DNA of 64,000 nucleotides, from NCBI RefSeq assembly GCF_034059295.1, contig NZ_CP139142.1:116274-180273 (forward strand), read 5' to 3'. A program made the translations under genes and the position numbers. The notes below the pieces were generated by a model. It was not told where the DNA came from, did no database searches, and saw nothing but the letters and a program-made list of their open reading frames with translations. Each line of letters begins with the position of its first letter. Positions within the stretch are counted from its first letter, which is position 1. The stretch is from Pseudomonas sp. HR96. Its GTDB lineage: Bacteria; Pseudomonadota; Gammaproteobacteria; Pseudomonadales; Pseudomonadaceae. Shown here in pieces: positions 52,693-61,362 of the stretch.

Positions 52693-53007
52693 GGAGCAAT
52701 TTGCCGACTGGAGATCGGACATGCTCACCGTGAAGCCAAATCCTAACCAGGACAGCTTAGTCGACCTGGTGGTTGATGGCGCAAATCCAAGTAATCTGGA
52801 GCAGGTGTGATCGGGGTTTACCATAACACCCGTCACCTGCACGTCGATTTTTTCACGTGCGCTTGATCGGGCACACGCACAGAACGAGAAGATACGCCGC
52901 AAGGTGCGTGAGCTGGTGATCAGCAGGAGGGGGTGCGGCATATCACCACGTTGGCGCTGGACTGGTCATAAGTGCATTGATCGCTTGACCAACTCTTACG
53001 TGCAGAC
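52693..53007. other. Right flank of IS66 with a decayed coding stretch
   Basis: About 315 bp without an intact gene. TTACCATAACACCCGT at 52818-52833 also occurs at 9336-9351, and the similarity goes on for about 80 bp (GCACGT further on, and CGCCGCAAGGT against CGGCGCAAGGT). These are two relics of the same unknown sequence. The broken frame here reads YHNTRHLHVD, then EKIRRKVRELV after a shift. Confidence 0.4.
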
Positions 53008-53274
53008 TCAGGTATCCAACTGATACCCACTGCTTCGCTTCGGCCCAACAACACCTAAATCCCCAGATTGGCAATAGCGATTAAGTTGGTAGGCTGCGAT
53101 TTCCAGGTCGTGCCAAGGCGCTGAGGACTGCGGGCATCTGCATCTGTCTGCATGCACAAATTGCTGGTTTCTAGCATCCTCAGCCTGGGTGGCCCCGCAA
53201 TGGCGACAATGCACAATTGTACCCACCACTCGCCAACGCTCGTTCCAGGCGAAAATATTGTGAATGCCAAACAT
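53008..53274 (-). CDS. CCHC zinc-finger-like small protein
   Basis: An 88-residue member of the family also seen at 41776 and 16180. MFGIHNIFAWNERWRVVGTI, then CRHCGATQAEDARNQQFVH with ADRC. The C-x2-C-x14-H-x3-C spacing is exact. The tail PWHDLEIAAYQLNRYCQSGD corresponds to the family's LRRLL helix region and carries one more Cys. No neighbour on the same strand is coupled to it. Confidence 0.6.
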   Translation of the reverse strand: MFGIHNIFAWNERWRVVGTIVHCRHCGATQAEDARNQQFVHADRCRCPQSSAPWHDLEIAAYQLNRYCQSGDLGVVGPKRSSGYQLDT

Positions 53275-53364
53275 GTTGAATTCCAGGTTCTGTTTTCCCT
53301 GAGAGGCGCCAAAGAAATCTTAAGTTGCTCTGGACGGAATCCGCCGGACGGCACCTGATCAGCT

Positions 53365-53723
53365 CTAGCTCCTCGAAGTCTGATAAACGTATCGCCGGGG
53401 TTGAACGTAGCTGAGTCCGACCTGGTTCTTTAAGGGGAGCCGATCAGATCTTGCTGACGGGAGCAGCGAAATATCAATCCAGGGTAGAGCGGAAAACTCG
53501 GCCACCAGCTCGTTGATCACATCCAGCACGATGGTCCAAAGCTGCCCTGGATCTTGATAATCCTGCAGGCTGAGGACGAACCGCCTGAATGTCCAGGTGG
53601 CTGTCGCTTAACACAAGGGTAAGCTGGTCGCCGTCCTGATAAAGCTGATAGTGGATCGACTCTGAAGACGACTGGGCAGAAAAAAGCCCCTGGGGAAGCA
53701 GAGGCTGGGGTCAGGTTAATCAT
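53365..53723 (-). pseudogene. Frameshifted small gene of unknown function
   Basis: Three pieces in different frames together look like one protein: MINLTPASASP, then GLFSAQSSSESIHYQLYQDG followed by DQLTLVLSDSHLDIQAV, then DYQDPGQLWTIVLDVINELV with AEFSALPWIDISLLP, ending at TAG 53365. At least two single-base shifts are needed. I do not recognise the family. Confidence 0.4.
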
Positions 53724-53862
53724 GGGCAGGGTGCTGCAGCTCGTCCGCAGCCGAGTAGAGCCTGCAGTGATCGGAGCCCGACCATTGGAAAGCGGTTGTG
53801 ATCCCAAGCCCAGCGGCAGGATCTGCTGCTTTTCCTGTAAAATCAAGGCAGTTATGCAATCC

Positions 53863-55014
53863 TCAGATGGTCACTCCGTGGGGTGCCGATTCAGCGAGTG
53901 GCATTTTCACAACAAATTCCGTTCCCCGCTTCTCGTCTGAGGTAGCTTCAATAACGCCGTCATGCGCCGCCACGATCTGGGCCGCGATGTATAAGCCCAG
54001 CCCCATGCTTGCTTGTGGGCTACGATCCTGGGAGGTTTGCAGAGAATATTGCCCTATGGGATTGAACAACGCAGCAAGCCGCTCCTGAGGAATGACAGTG
54101 CCATTGTTATGAACGCGAAATTCCAGGGCATTGCCTGTAGTTTCAAGAGTCACCGTGACCGGTGTTCCTTCCTTGCCATGTTGCAGCGCATTGCCTATCA
54201 GATTGGAAAATACCTGCTCGAGCCGAGCCCCATCAAAATAGCCCTTTGTCTGCCCTGAAGACTTCAATATCAGTTTGGCACCAGGATGGCTTGCTCGACA
54301 TTCACCGACGATCCGCTCGCATATGGGCGCAACGTTGAGCAATGTTCGCTGGACAGGTATCCCTGGCCCGAGCTGCACGCGGGTGAAATCAAGCAGGTCG
54401 CCAACGATGATCGACGCACGCTCAACACTTGTGAGGATCCGTGCTGCAGCCTTAGTGGCCTTGGCTCCTGAGTTTGCGGTGCGCAGCAGTCCCTCAGCGC
54501 TCAACATGATTGCACTCAAGGGTGAGCGCAAATCGTGGCCCAGCACTCCCAGGAAAATATCACGCGAAGCTTCGACCGCCTCGGTATAGCTGGCAACGGA
54601 CTCCACTAGTGCCTGATCAATGGCTTCATTGAAACGGATCATGTCCTGCGCTTCAAACGGCTCGCCGAGCTTGACCTGTTTCATCCAGTGGCGCATCACG
54701 CTGGCACGCAACGCCCGGAATTCCGCTACAACCTGGTTGAGCGAAAAACCCGTCATCAAGCGGCTGATGGCATGCTCCCTGGCGGCGCTGCCCGTATCAG
54801 AAGGGCCGTGCCCCTGTGATTTTTCGATTTGCTGTTGAGCAGATTGCTCGGTGTTGAGATCGGCCGCGATTGTCCTAATCATTCGGGCGGCGTGATCACG
54901 CAGCGCCTCGGCATCAAGAGATTTGCCCTTGATCTGCAGGGAGCGGGCGAAATTTTGCCACTCTTGAACAATGGGTTCGATGTTTTCAATCAAGAAGCGG
55001 GACAAGCGCATGGC
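53863..55014 (-). CDS. Sensor histidine kinase with RsbRD_N-like domain, paralogue of 23347-24483
   Basis: A 383-residue kinase closely related to that at 23347. RsbRD_N-like domain (FLIENIEPIVQEWQNFARSL; EALRDHAARMIRTIAADLNT; SRLMTGFSLNQVVAEFRALR), HisKA acceptor in FLGVLGHDLRSPLSAIMLSA (about 164), HATPase with VFSNLIGNALQHG, NNGTVIP and GLGLYIAAQIVAAHDG. ATG at 55014 behind GGAGGGAG; the open frame extends to 55167 without good reason. Unlike the paralogue, no receiver gene is nearby. Confidence 0.87.
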   Translation of the reverse strand, partial: AMRLSRFLIENIEPIVQEWQNFARSLQIKGKSLDAEALRDHAARMIRTIAADLNTEQSAQQQIEKSQGHGPSDTGSAAREHAISRLMTGFSLNQVVAEFRALRASVMRHWMKQVKLGEPFEAQDMIRFNEAIDQALVESVASYTEAVEASRDIFLGVLGHDLRSPLSAIMLSAEGLLRTANSGAKATKAAARILTSVERASIIVGDLLDFTRVQLGPGIPVQRTLLNVAPICERIVGECRASHPGAKLILKSSGQTKGYFDGARLEQVFSNLIGNALQHGKEGTPVTVTLETTGNALEFRVHNNGTVIPQERLAALFNPIGQYSLQTSQDRSPQASMGLGLYIAAQIVAAHDGVIEATSDEKRGTEFVVKMPLAESAPHGVTI

Positions 55015-55124
55015 CGCTCCCTCCGAATAGGTAGGCCAAGCGTCAGAATGGCGCTCAATCACCCAGTAAAACATCATTTGGAGGGTAGGAGAACTTTTCG
55101 CCGGCTTTTGAAGGAGGAGCGCCT

Positions 55125-55384
55125 GGACCGCACCAGACCTGATCAGGAGACGCGACGGCAAACTCACGATTCAGCACGCTCGGGATATCAGGCCGCTCTA
55201 CAGTAGCCTTTTTGTAGGCATGGGAGCCTGGTTGCTTGCTGATCAAGTTCATCTCGCGCATCAACTTGCGTATCTTGAACCGCCCAATTTGCAGACCGTC
55301 CTCTTTCATCATCAGCATGAAGCTGCGGCTACCCGCGGCGCTTCGGCTTTGCGTGAATAACTCGTTCACACGGCTGTGCAAAGG
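55125..55384 (-). pseudogene. IS3-family transposase OrfB fragment
   Basis: Reads RVNELFTQSRSAAGSRSFML, KEDGLQIGRFKIRKLMREMN, LISKQPGSHAYKKATVERPD and FAVASPDQVWCG. This is the HTH_21 region and the beginning of the rve domain (the first catalytic Asp should follow WCG) of an IS3-group OrfB. The sequence then stops matching. A second remnant of the same element lies at 59196. Confidence 0.78.
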
Positions 55385-55458
55385 CGGCTGACCCGGCTGT
55401 ATCGGCAGGGCGCTTGACCTACGTATTAATGACATCACTGACATCCTCCGAGACACGC

Positions 55459-55797
55459 ATGACCGTTGAATTGATTGAAGAAGACATGCGCCAGGCGTTG
55501 TTCGGCGCCGCGCAGGCGCCTCCGCCGCAGGTGACGATCCACGATCCGATGGCGCACATCCCCGACGTGGTGATCGTGCCGCAGGCGGTGAGGGCCCGGA
55601 AAAAGAAACCGAGCAAGGCCTTCACGCCGCGGATGCGGGTGACCCTGCAGGTGGGCAATGAGTTCGAAGGCGTAACGCAGACCTATGTGCACGAGGCCGA
55701 CACGATCAGCAGGCTGCTGGCCGAGCAGGAAGCGGTCAAAGTGGCCAGGAAGAAATATCGCTATGTCGAGGTGGTGTCGGTCAAGGCCATCGGCTGA
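55459..55797 (+). CDS. Hypothetical protein, 112 residues, GC-rich
   Basis: Not recognised by function. MTVELIEEDMRQALFGAAQA, a proline-rich linker, VPQAVRARKKKPSKAFTPRM and a beta-rich domain RVTLQVGNEFEGVTQTYVHE. Basic centre, soluble. ATG at 55459 is preferred over 55414. GC content is visibly higher than around it, and the kind is often met on Pseudomonas plasmids and integrative elements. Confidence 0.58.
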   Translation: MTVELIEEDMRQALFGAAQAPPPQVTIHDPMAHIPDVVIVPQAVRARKKKPSKAFTPRMRVTLQVGNEFEGVTQTYVHEADTISRLLAEQEAVKVARKKYRYVEVVSVKAIG

Positions 55798-56077
55798 AGA
55801 GGGGAGGGCGACGTTAATCAGACCAGTGACGTCCAAATGCATTTTTGGAAAGTAGGACCTCAGGTCAGGCCCAGAGCGGCCGATCACCTCTGGCCTGCCA
55901 TGACCTGAACATCCACCCCCTAATGATCAGAACGACGCTGCTTACCGGTAATTAAGCCAGTTTCGGCTGTTCTCTAATAATTTGTTCGCCATAATTTGAC
56001 GCGATACGTCTGATAACCAGATACTCTTATTCGGATAAAGGCACAATGACATTACTTTGATTTTCTATGTGAAGCTC

Positions 56078-56353
56078 GTGAACACCTACGATTCCAAACA
56101 CCTGCGCGTTCTAGACCTGATCAGCCTCAACCGGTGGGCTGAAATGACTGCGGAAGATCTCTATGAGCTAAAGGTGTTGATCGCGTGTAAATACGTGCAC
56201 GTGGACATGCGCGTCGGCAGGGTGCCCTCGGTTCAGCTCAACCCGGAAGGTCACCACTATCATCTCAGGTTGTCAGCGATGGCCGCGATTGCGCGACCCA
56301 ATACTGCTTATGCCTGCGGCGAAACTGCCAGCCTGGGTCATGCCAATCTCTGA
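56078..56353 (+). CDS. Small unknown protein, paralogue of 38259-38534
   Basis: A 91-residue protein starting with GTG at 56078 (NTYDSKHLRVLDLISLNRWA), chosen because it gives the same start and length as the paralogue at 38259. Then YELKVLIACKYVHVDMRVGR and NPEGHHYHLRLSAMAAI. The tail differs. Function unknown. Confidence 0.63.
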   Translation: MNTYDSKHLRVLDLISLNRWAEMTAEDLYELKVLIACKYVHVDMRVGRVPSVQLNPEGHHYHLRLSAMAAIARPNTAYACGETASLGHANL

Positions 56354-56574
56354 AGCCTTACTGCTCGTCCGCTCGATCCAGCGCAGGCGGAATCTCGTCG
56401 CCTGCCGATGATGTAGTTGCGTTCTACACGGTGTGCCCATCAATGATCCCGGACAATCCAAAATCTACTCGCGCAGGAAACGAGTGACTCGTGCTTCTGT
56501 TGGGCACTTGCTGAAGCGTTTCACGTCCTGGGTTTGTATGCTGGTTGCAAAATTCTGTGTAGGAAGTTGAAACA

Positions 56575-56856
56575 GTGGCTAGGTCTATAGGTGTGGTATC
56601 AAGCCGTGCCAACGAAAAATTCATCGTTCGTTTTCCCCCAAACATGCGCGACCGAATTTCCTGCATTGCACAGGAAAATCGCAGAAGCATGAATTCGGAA
56701 ATCGTGATGCGCATTGACCACAGCTTGGCGCGGCAAGGATATCAGACTGATGAGGTGATGCACCTGGATGACGCCGAGCTGTCGCCTCATGAGCGTGAGC
56801 TACTCGTACAGTTCGTCTATTGTCCCTTCGGCAGCAGAACGCACTGCTTGCATTGA
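56575..56856 (+). CDS. Arc-family ribbon-helix-helix DNA-binding protein
   Basis: A 93-residue protein with an Arc-type RHH fold: EKFIVRFPPNMRDRISCIAQ (beta strand and first helix), ENRRSMNSEIVMRIDHSLAR (second helix). Arc-like proteins dimerise and bind operators by the beta strand. GTG start at 56575 preceded by AGGAAG. The C-terminal 40 residues are an extension without known motif. Target genes are unknown. Confidence 0.82.
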   Translation: MARSIGVVSSRANEKFIVRFPPNMRDRISCIAQENRRSMNSEIVMRIDHSLARQGYQTDEVMHLDDAELSPHERELLVQFVYCPFGSRTHCLH

Positions 56857-56938
56857 TGGACCAGGCGCCCTAACACCTCGTAGTTCACAGGATGGCTGTG
56901 AGAACCAGAAGCAGACTATCTAAGTACGGAGTGTTGAC

Positions 56939-56994
56939 GCTGATACCGAATTGACCCAGTAGCCGATACAAAGCTTACCCAGCATTAGTCAGTG
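56939..56994. repeat. IS21-like terminal repeat remnant, copy B
   Basis: GCTGATACCGAATTGACCCA begins a segment matching 37994-38049. The order TGACCCAG, spacer, ACCCAGCATTA is kept. No transposase is left beside it. Confidence 0.55.
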
Positions 56995-57033
56995 GCTAGG
57001 ACCGAGGCGTCGCTGCCTGAATGCCGATGCGAA

Positions 57034-57306
57034 TCAGTAGTCTTTTGCCTGAAAAGCAGAAATGCGCTCTATCCAGAGACCGCGTACTTGAGCCTCTAGA
57101 AACAGATACACTTCTGGTTCGACGGCTTGCATATCCTGCAGGGCTTGCACAAAACCGCGACAGAACTGAAAACCGTGCTCAATTTGGATCTCGTTCTGGC
57201 TTCTATAAAGCTCGCGTAGAGCCATACGCCAAGTGGCATAGGCCTGCTCGGTCAAACCACGCGGCAGATCCGAGGCATCTAGAAAATCAAGATTGGTAGG
57301 GAGCAT
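57034..57306 (-). CDS. Small unknown protein, paralogue of 15000-15260
   Basis: A 90-residue protein: LPTNLDFLDASDLPRGLTEQ, YATWRMALRELYRSQNEIQI, HGFQFCRGFVQALQDMQAVE. Shares YATW, QFCxGxVQAL and WIE/WVE with the protein at 15000-15260. Soluble and helical. Function unknown. Confidence 0.62.
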   Translation of the reverse strand: MLPTNLDFLDASDLPRGLTEQAYATWRMALRELYRSQNEIQIEHGFQFCRGFVQALQDMQAVEPEVYLFLEAQVRGLWIERISAFQAKDY

Positions 57307-57492
57307 GACGAGATCCTAATAGCAAGGGACCTGGGCGCGTGCCACAGGAGATGTTTATGCTACGCCACATGCGGAGCTCTGATGTACAGCAGGCACAAAA
57401 AGGTTCGCCGAAGCCGGCTTTTCTGTGAGTAGCCATTGAACATAGCACCCGATCTACGCATGCAGAGCATTGCTAACCCAGAATCGCACAGG

Positions 57493-59070
57493 TCAGGTGG
57501 GTGAAGGAAAACTCTGCCGAGCCAAAACAACGTCCCCAGCCGCCTGAGGCCTACCGTAAAGATAGCCTTGCGCATAGTGACAGCCGTTCTGTGCAAGCCA
57601 TGCCGGCAAATAGGGCAGGTGAAAGTTTTCAATACCTTCTGCCGTGACACTCATCTTGAGGCTTCGCGCCATTCCCAGAATTGCCTCAACCATCGGCAGA
57701 TGCTCGAGCTTGCCGGCCTCAAAGAAAGACCGGTCAATCTTGATCTTGTCGATGGACAGACGCGTCAAATGATAGAGACCCGAGTAGCCGATCCCGAAGT
57801 CATCCAAGGCGACCACGATCCCATAGGCGTGAAGTTTGCTCAGGTTTCGTTGGGCGGCTTCCAGATTTCCCACGAGGGCTTCTTCGGTGATCTCCACCTC
57901 GAAACGGTCAAATGGAAAATTTTCCTGCCGCAGTTGATCGAGAAGTCGATCAGGAAACGACTCATCGGTAATCATGGCAGCGCTGACATTGAGCGATAGA
58001 TGTAATGTGTCATCCCACAGGCTGGCGGCTTGGCAGGCTTGCTTGACCAACGACCGCGTCATATCCGGGATCAGCCCCAGCCGTTCGAGTATGGGTATAA
58101 AGTCCGCCGGCATTCCCATGGTGCCATCAGCCTTCATCCAACGGGCCAGGATCTCGTAGCCCACCACGGTTTGCGAGGGAAGGGCCACGATCGGCTGATA
58201 GAAGGGAACGATTTCCTCTCTCTCCACTGCCCTGCTGAGCGCAAGCTCAAGATCTTGCTGAGCCAATCTCTCTTGTTCGTACTCACTGTCATAGAAGTTG
58301 AAGGTAGAGCGACCGCTATCTTTACCTCGATACATAGCCGTATCTGCGTAATGCAGCAACACCGATGGGTCCTGTGAGTCGATCCAGGAGCGGGCCACCC
58401 CTATGGTCGCCCCCAGCCGCGCTGACGTCGGCAGCCCGGGCATGGGCGCGCTCAAGCACGCGATCGTCTTCTGCGCTATCTGACTCAGCTCGCTTTGCCC
58501 TTTTTGGTCCAGGAACAGCAGACAAAACTCGTCCCCGCCCAGCCGGACGGCGGTTCCTTGATGCTGGTTGGCAATATTTTGGAGTCTGCGAGCCGCCTCA
58601 ATCAGCGTTGCATCACCGACTGAATGCCCATGCTCGTCGTTAATGGCCTTGAAATGATCCAGATCAATCAGCAGAAGCGCCACGGGAGCTTGTTGAGCAA
58701 GCTGCTTGCGCAACGTCTCCATGAACACCCGGCGATTGGTCAATCCGCTCAGCGGATCGAAGTTAGCCAGTTGCTCAGTTTGCAGCTGGAGTCGCAGCAA
58801 CCTGTGGTGGATTTTTTGTGTATTGGAGACCATGCGTTTGAGCACGATACTCGGCACAATCAGTGCGATCAGCGAAAAGCTCGATGAGGTCAGGATGAAC
58901 CGCAACCGCTCGCCATCTTCAAAATCCCCATCGTAATGCAGGCCAAGCCAGTGCATTGCGTACCCTTCGAGCTCGAATTCCCAAAGGGTGGCAAGTCCGA
59001 CGACAGTCAGCAAGGTGGCTAGCAGCAAAAGAGGTAATCGGATGTGGCTACGGCGCAACAAGTTGGTCAT
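57493..59070 (-). CDS. GGDEF-EAL membrane protein
   Basis: A 525-residue c-di-GMP enzyme. Two N-terminal transmembrane helices (LPLLLLATLLTVVGLATLW and ILTSSSFSLIALIVPSIVL) flank a short periplasmic loop. GGDEF domain (about 100-260) has an intact RLGGDEFCLLF active site. EAL domain (about 275-515) reads YEILARWM at the signature, so Ile replaces Ala while the metal-binding Glu stays. EITEEALVG, VALDDFGIGYSGLYHL and VTAEGIENFHLP are conserved. It may be bifunctional. ATG at 59070 (MTNLLRRSH) is preferred to 59082. Confidence 0.9.
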   Translation of the reverse strand: MTNLLRRSHIRLPLLLLATLLTVVGLATLWEFELEGYAMHWLGLHYDGDFEDGERLRFILTSSSFSLIALIVPSIVLKRMVSNTQKIHHRLLRLQLQTEQLANFDPLSGLTNRRVFMETLRKQLAQQAPVALLLIDLDHFKAINDEHGHSVGDATLIEAARRLQNIANQHQGTAVRLGGDEFCLLFLDQKGQSELSQIAQKTIACLSAPMPGLPTSARLGATIGVARSWIDSQDPSVLLHYADTAMYRGKDSGRSTFNFYDSEYEQERLAQQDLELALSRAVEREEIVPFYQPIVALPSQTVVGYEILARWMKADGTMGMPADFIPILERLGLIPDMTRSLVKQACQAASLWDDTLHLSLNVSAAMITDESFPDRLLDQLRQENFPFDRFEVEITEEALVGNLEAAQRNLSKLHAYGIVVALDDFGIGYSGLYHLTRLSIDKIKIDRSFFEAGKLEHLPMVEAILGMARSLKMSVTAEGIENFHLPYLPAWLAQNGCHYAQGYLYGRPQAAGDVVLARQSFPSPT

Positions 59071-59195
59071 GGGAGGCCTCACTGGGCCGGCGCGGAGAAT
59101 GTGATATCAGACAGCCATCATCTCACACGAGTTCATGCCGCTGATCGCCATTCGAATGCATTTGGTCGGTAGCTTGGCTCTATAGCTTTCATTGA

Positions 59196-59727
59196 TCAAG
59201 CAAGCCCCCAATCAGCCTCCTGCGCAGGAGTTTTGCTCTTGCTCGATAGATGTGACGACGATTCACGATCCGGCACGTTCGGGATATCAGGTCGCTCTAC
59301 GATGGCCTTTTTATAGGCATGAGAGCCTTGTTGCTTGCTGATCAAGTCACTTCGCGCATCAATATGGCGTACCTTGAACCGCCCAATTTGCACGCCGTCC
59401 TCTTTCATCATTAGCATGAGGCTACGGCACCCCGCAGCACTACGGCTTTGCATAAAACAGCTCAATGATACGGCTGCGCAAGATTACCCTCTTAGCATCC
59501 GGGGACCGACGTTTACGGCAGTACGCGTAGTAGCAGGATCGAGTGACTTCGCTTGCCGGAGTGACCCCCCCTCGATCCTGCTGGAAGGTTGTCGACCCAC
59601 CGACATAAAGCCGACTGAACCAACCCGAGCGACTGCACTGCATCAGCGTGTAACCTTGGTCAAGCACCAGGTTGGCGGCTTCGCGCTTGAGTTCGGGAGT
59701 GAAGGTACGTCGTTGTCTGCTCATCAA
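59196..59727 (-). pseudogene. IS3-family element remnant (OrfA start plus OrfB piece)
   Basis: Starts with the OrfA N-terminus SRQRRTFTPELKREAANLVL and goes, after a deletion, to OrfB sequence SCYYAYCRKRRSPDAKRVIL. A frame break follows and then QSRSAAGCRSLMLMMKEDGV with SKQQGSHAYKKAIVERPD. It is the same element type as the fragment at 55125. No complete gene or inverted repeats were seen. Confidence 0.75.
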
Positions 59728-59872
59728 ACACTTATATGTGGCGTCATTTTCGCCTAGAAGGTGTCCGGTTTTCGTAGATCATTCCAGTTCGATAAGCAAA
59801 AAAAACGCAGAATGATCAGGCGAGAATCACTCCGTAGGAACCTTGGGCATCACTCGCTAAGTGCGGCTTGAC

Positions 59873-61186
59873 TCACAGCTGTCGGTTGAACTTCTCGACG
59901 GCGCTGACCACCTCACGGGCGCCATTCTGAATGTCCTTGATAACGCTTCCCGCCTGCTGCGCCAATGCCAAGCCTAGTTCGGCCTGGGTCTTACTGTTTC
60001 CCATGTCGCTGACAGCCTCGTCTACAAGTGCCTGGTTTTTCTGAACCACGATGACAATTTCTTCGGTAGCACTGCTGGTACGGGCGGCCAACTGCCGCAC
60101 TTCATCAGCGACTACCGCGAAACCACGCCCTTGTTCCCCGGCACGTGCAGCTTCAATAGCGGCGTTCAAAGCGAGCAAATTGGTTTGCTGAGCAATGCCT
60201 CCAATGGTCTGCACAATCGAGCTGATCAGCAGTGACTGGCTGCCCAACGCTTCCATGCTTTGAGCTGCTGAGCTCATTTGTTCAACAATCGAATTCATCG
60301 TACTGACTGTTTCATTCACAACCTGCGCACCCTGGTGAGCCGACAGGTCCGTACGTTGGGAAATATCAAAGGCTGTGTTGGCCGCTGCACTGACTTGTTG
60401 CTCACGCAGCACCTGATCAGTCACCAGCGTCGCGAACTTAACCACCTTATACAGTTGACCTCGAGTGTTGTATACAGGGTTGTAGGTAGCTTCCAACCAG
60501 ATGTCACGACCGTGGCTATCCACCCGCTTGAACCGATCCGCAACGAATCGCCCGTCATTGAGCGTCTCCCAAAACTGCTTATATTGAGGCGAGGTTACAA
60601 ATTTCGGATCGCAAAAAAGACTGTGGTGCTTACCCAGAATTTGGTTCATCGAATAGCCTACGGCATCCAGAAAATGCTGGTTGGCTGTGAGCACCTTGCC
60701 ACTGAGGTCGAACTCAATCACTGCGGTTGAACGCAGCAAAGCCTGAATAAATGCTTCGTTCTCTTTAGTCTTGTCCACCGAAGCGGTAACGTCACTGCCG
60801 TAGCACGTCATCTGTGTAACATTGCCTTGGCCGTCGAAGGTTGGACACCAAGCCGCGTGCATCCATACCATCGTGCCATCCGGGCGGATAAATCTGTAGT
60901 CATCCTGCACGGTCGTACCATGGGTCATTGCTTGGACAAAATTTTTATAACACGGCAGGTCTTTCACGTACGATGGCGTGAACGTGCCCAGTGATTTGTT
61001 AACTGCGTCCCCTTCCGATACCCCTAAGAACTGCAAAGCGTTGGCGTTGACGGCAACGATATTCATTCCGCGATCAAGCGTTAGACTGAGCAGTTCTCGC
61101 TGCATACCTGCCCTCTCTGCTCTCAATGCAGCTAATTCGCTTTCGAGACTCGCAACCCGGTTTTTCAAGCGACGGCTGTTGAACAT
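59873..61186 (-). CDS. Soluble chemoreceptor with two PAS domains (BdlA-like)
   Basis: A 437-residue MCP without membrane segments. Coiled-coil start ([20 protein letters not shown]), PAS1 (about 30-140: [20 protein letters not shown]), PAS2 (about 150-265: [40 protein letters not shown]) and the methyl-accepting signalling domain with the hairpin tip [20 protein letters not shown] and [14 protein letters not shown]. The layout equals BdlA of P. aeruginosa, which links c-di-GMP and oxygen signals to biofilm dispersal. The role here is inferred. Downstream of the EAL gene on the same strand. Confidence 0.88.
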   Translation of the reverse strand: MFNSRRLKNRVASLESELAALRAERAGMQRELLSLTLDRGMNIVAVNANALQFLGVSEGDAVNKSLGTFTPSYVKDLPCYKNFVQAMTHGTTVQDDYRFIRPDGTMVWMHAAWCPTFDGQGNVTQMTCYGSDVTASVDKTKENEAFIQALLRSTAVIEFDLSGKVLTANQHFLDAVGYSMNQILGKHHSLFCDPKFVTSPQYKQFWETLNDGRFVADRFKRVDSHGRDIWLEATYNPVYNTRGQLYKVVKFATLVTDQVLREQQVSAAANTAFDISQRTDLSAHQGAQVVNETVSTMNSIVEQMSSAAQSMEALGSQSLLISSIVQTIGGIAQQTNLLALNAAIEAARAGEQGRGFAVVADEVRQLAARTSSATEEIVIVVQKNQALVDEAVSDMGNSKTQAELGLALAQQAGSVIKDIQNGAREVVSAVEKFNRQL

Positions 61187-61362
61187 TAGACACCTGATAG
61201 GAATGGTGGGTTAAAACCGTATCGGCAATCAATCAGATAAATTTAGCTGGTATCATTGATGCTGATTAAATATTCAGTTGTGCCTTAAGCTGACACCAGA
61301 TGGCGCTACCCTAGCAAGCGACAGCCAATTATCCGCTCTCCACTTTCTGACAGAATTTATTT

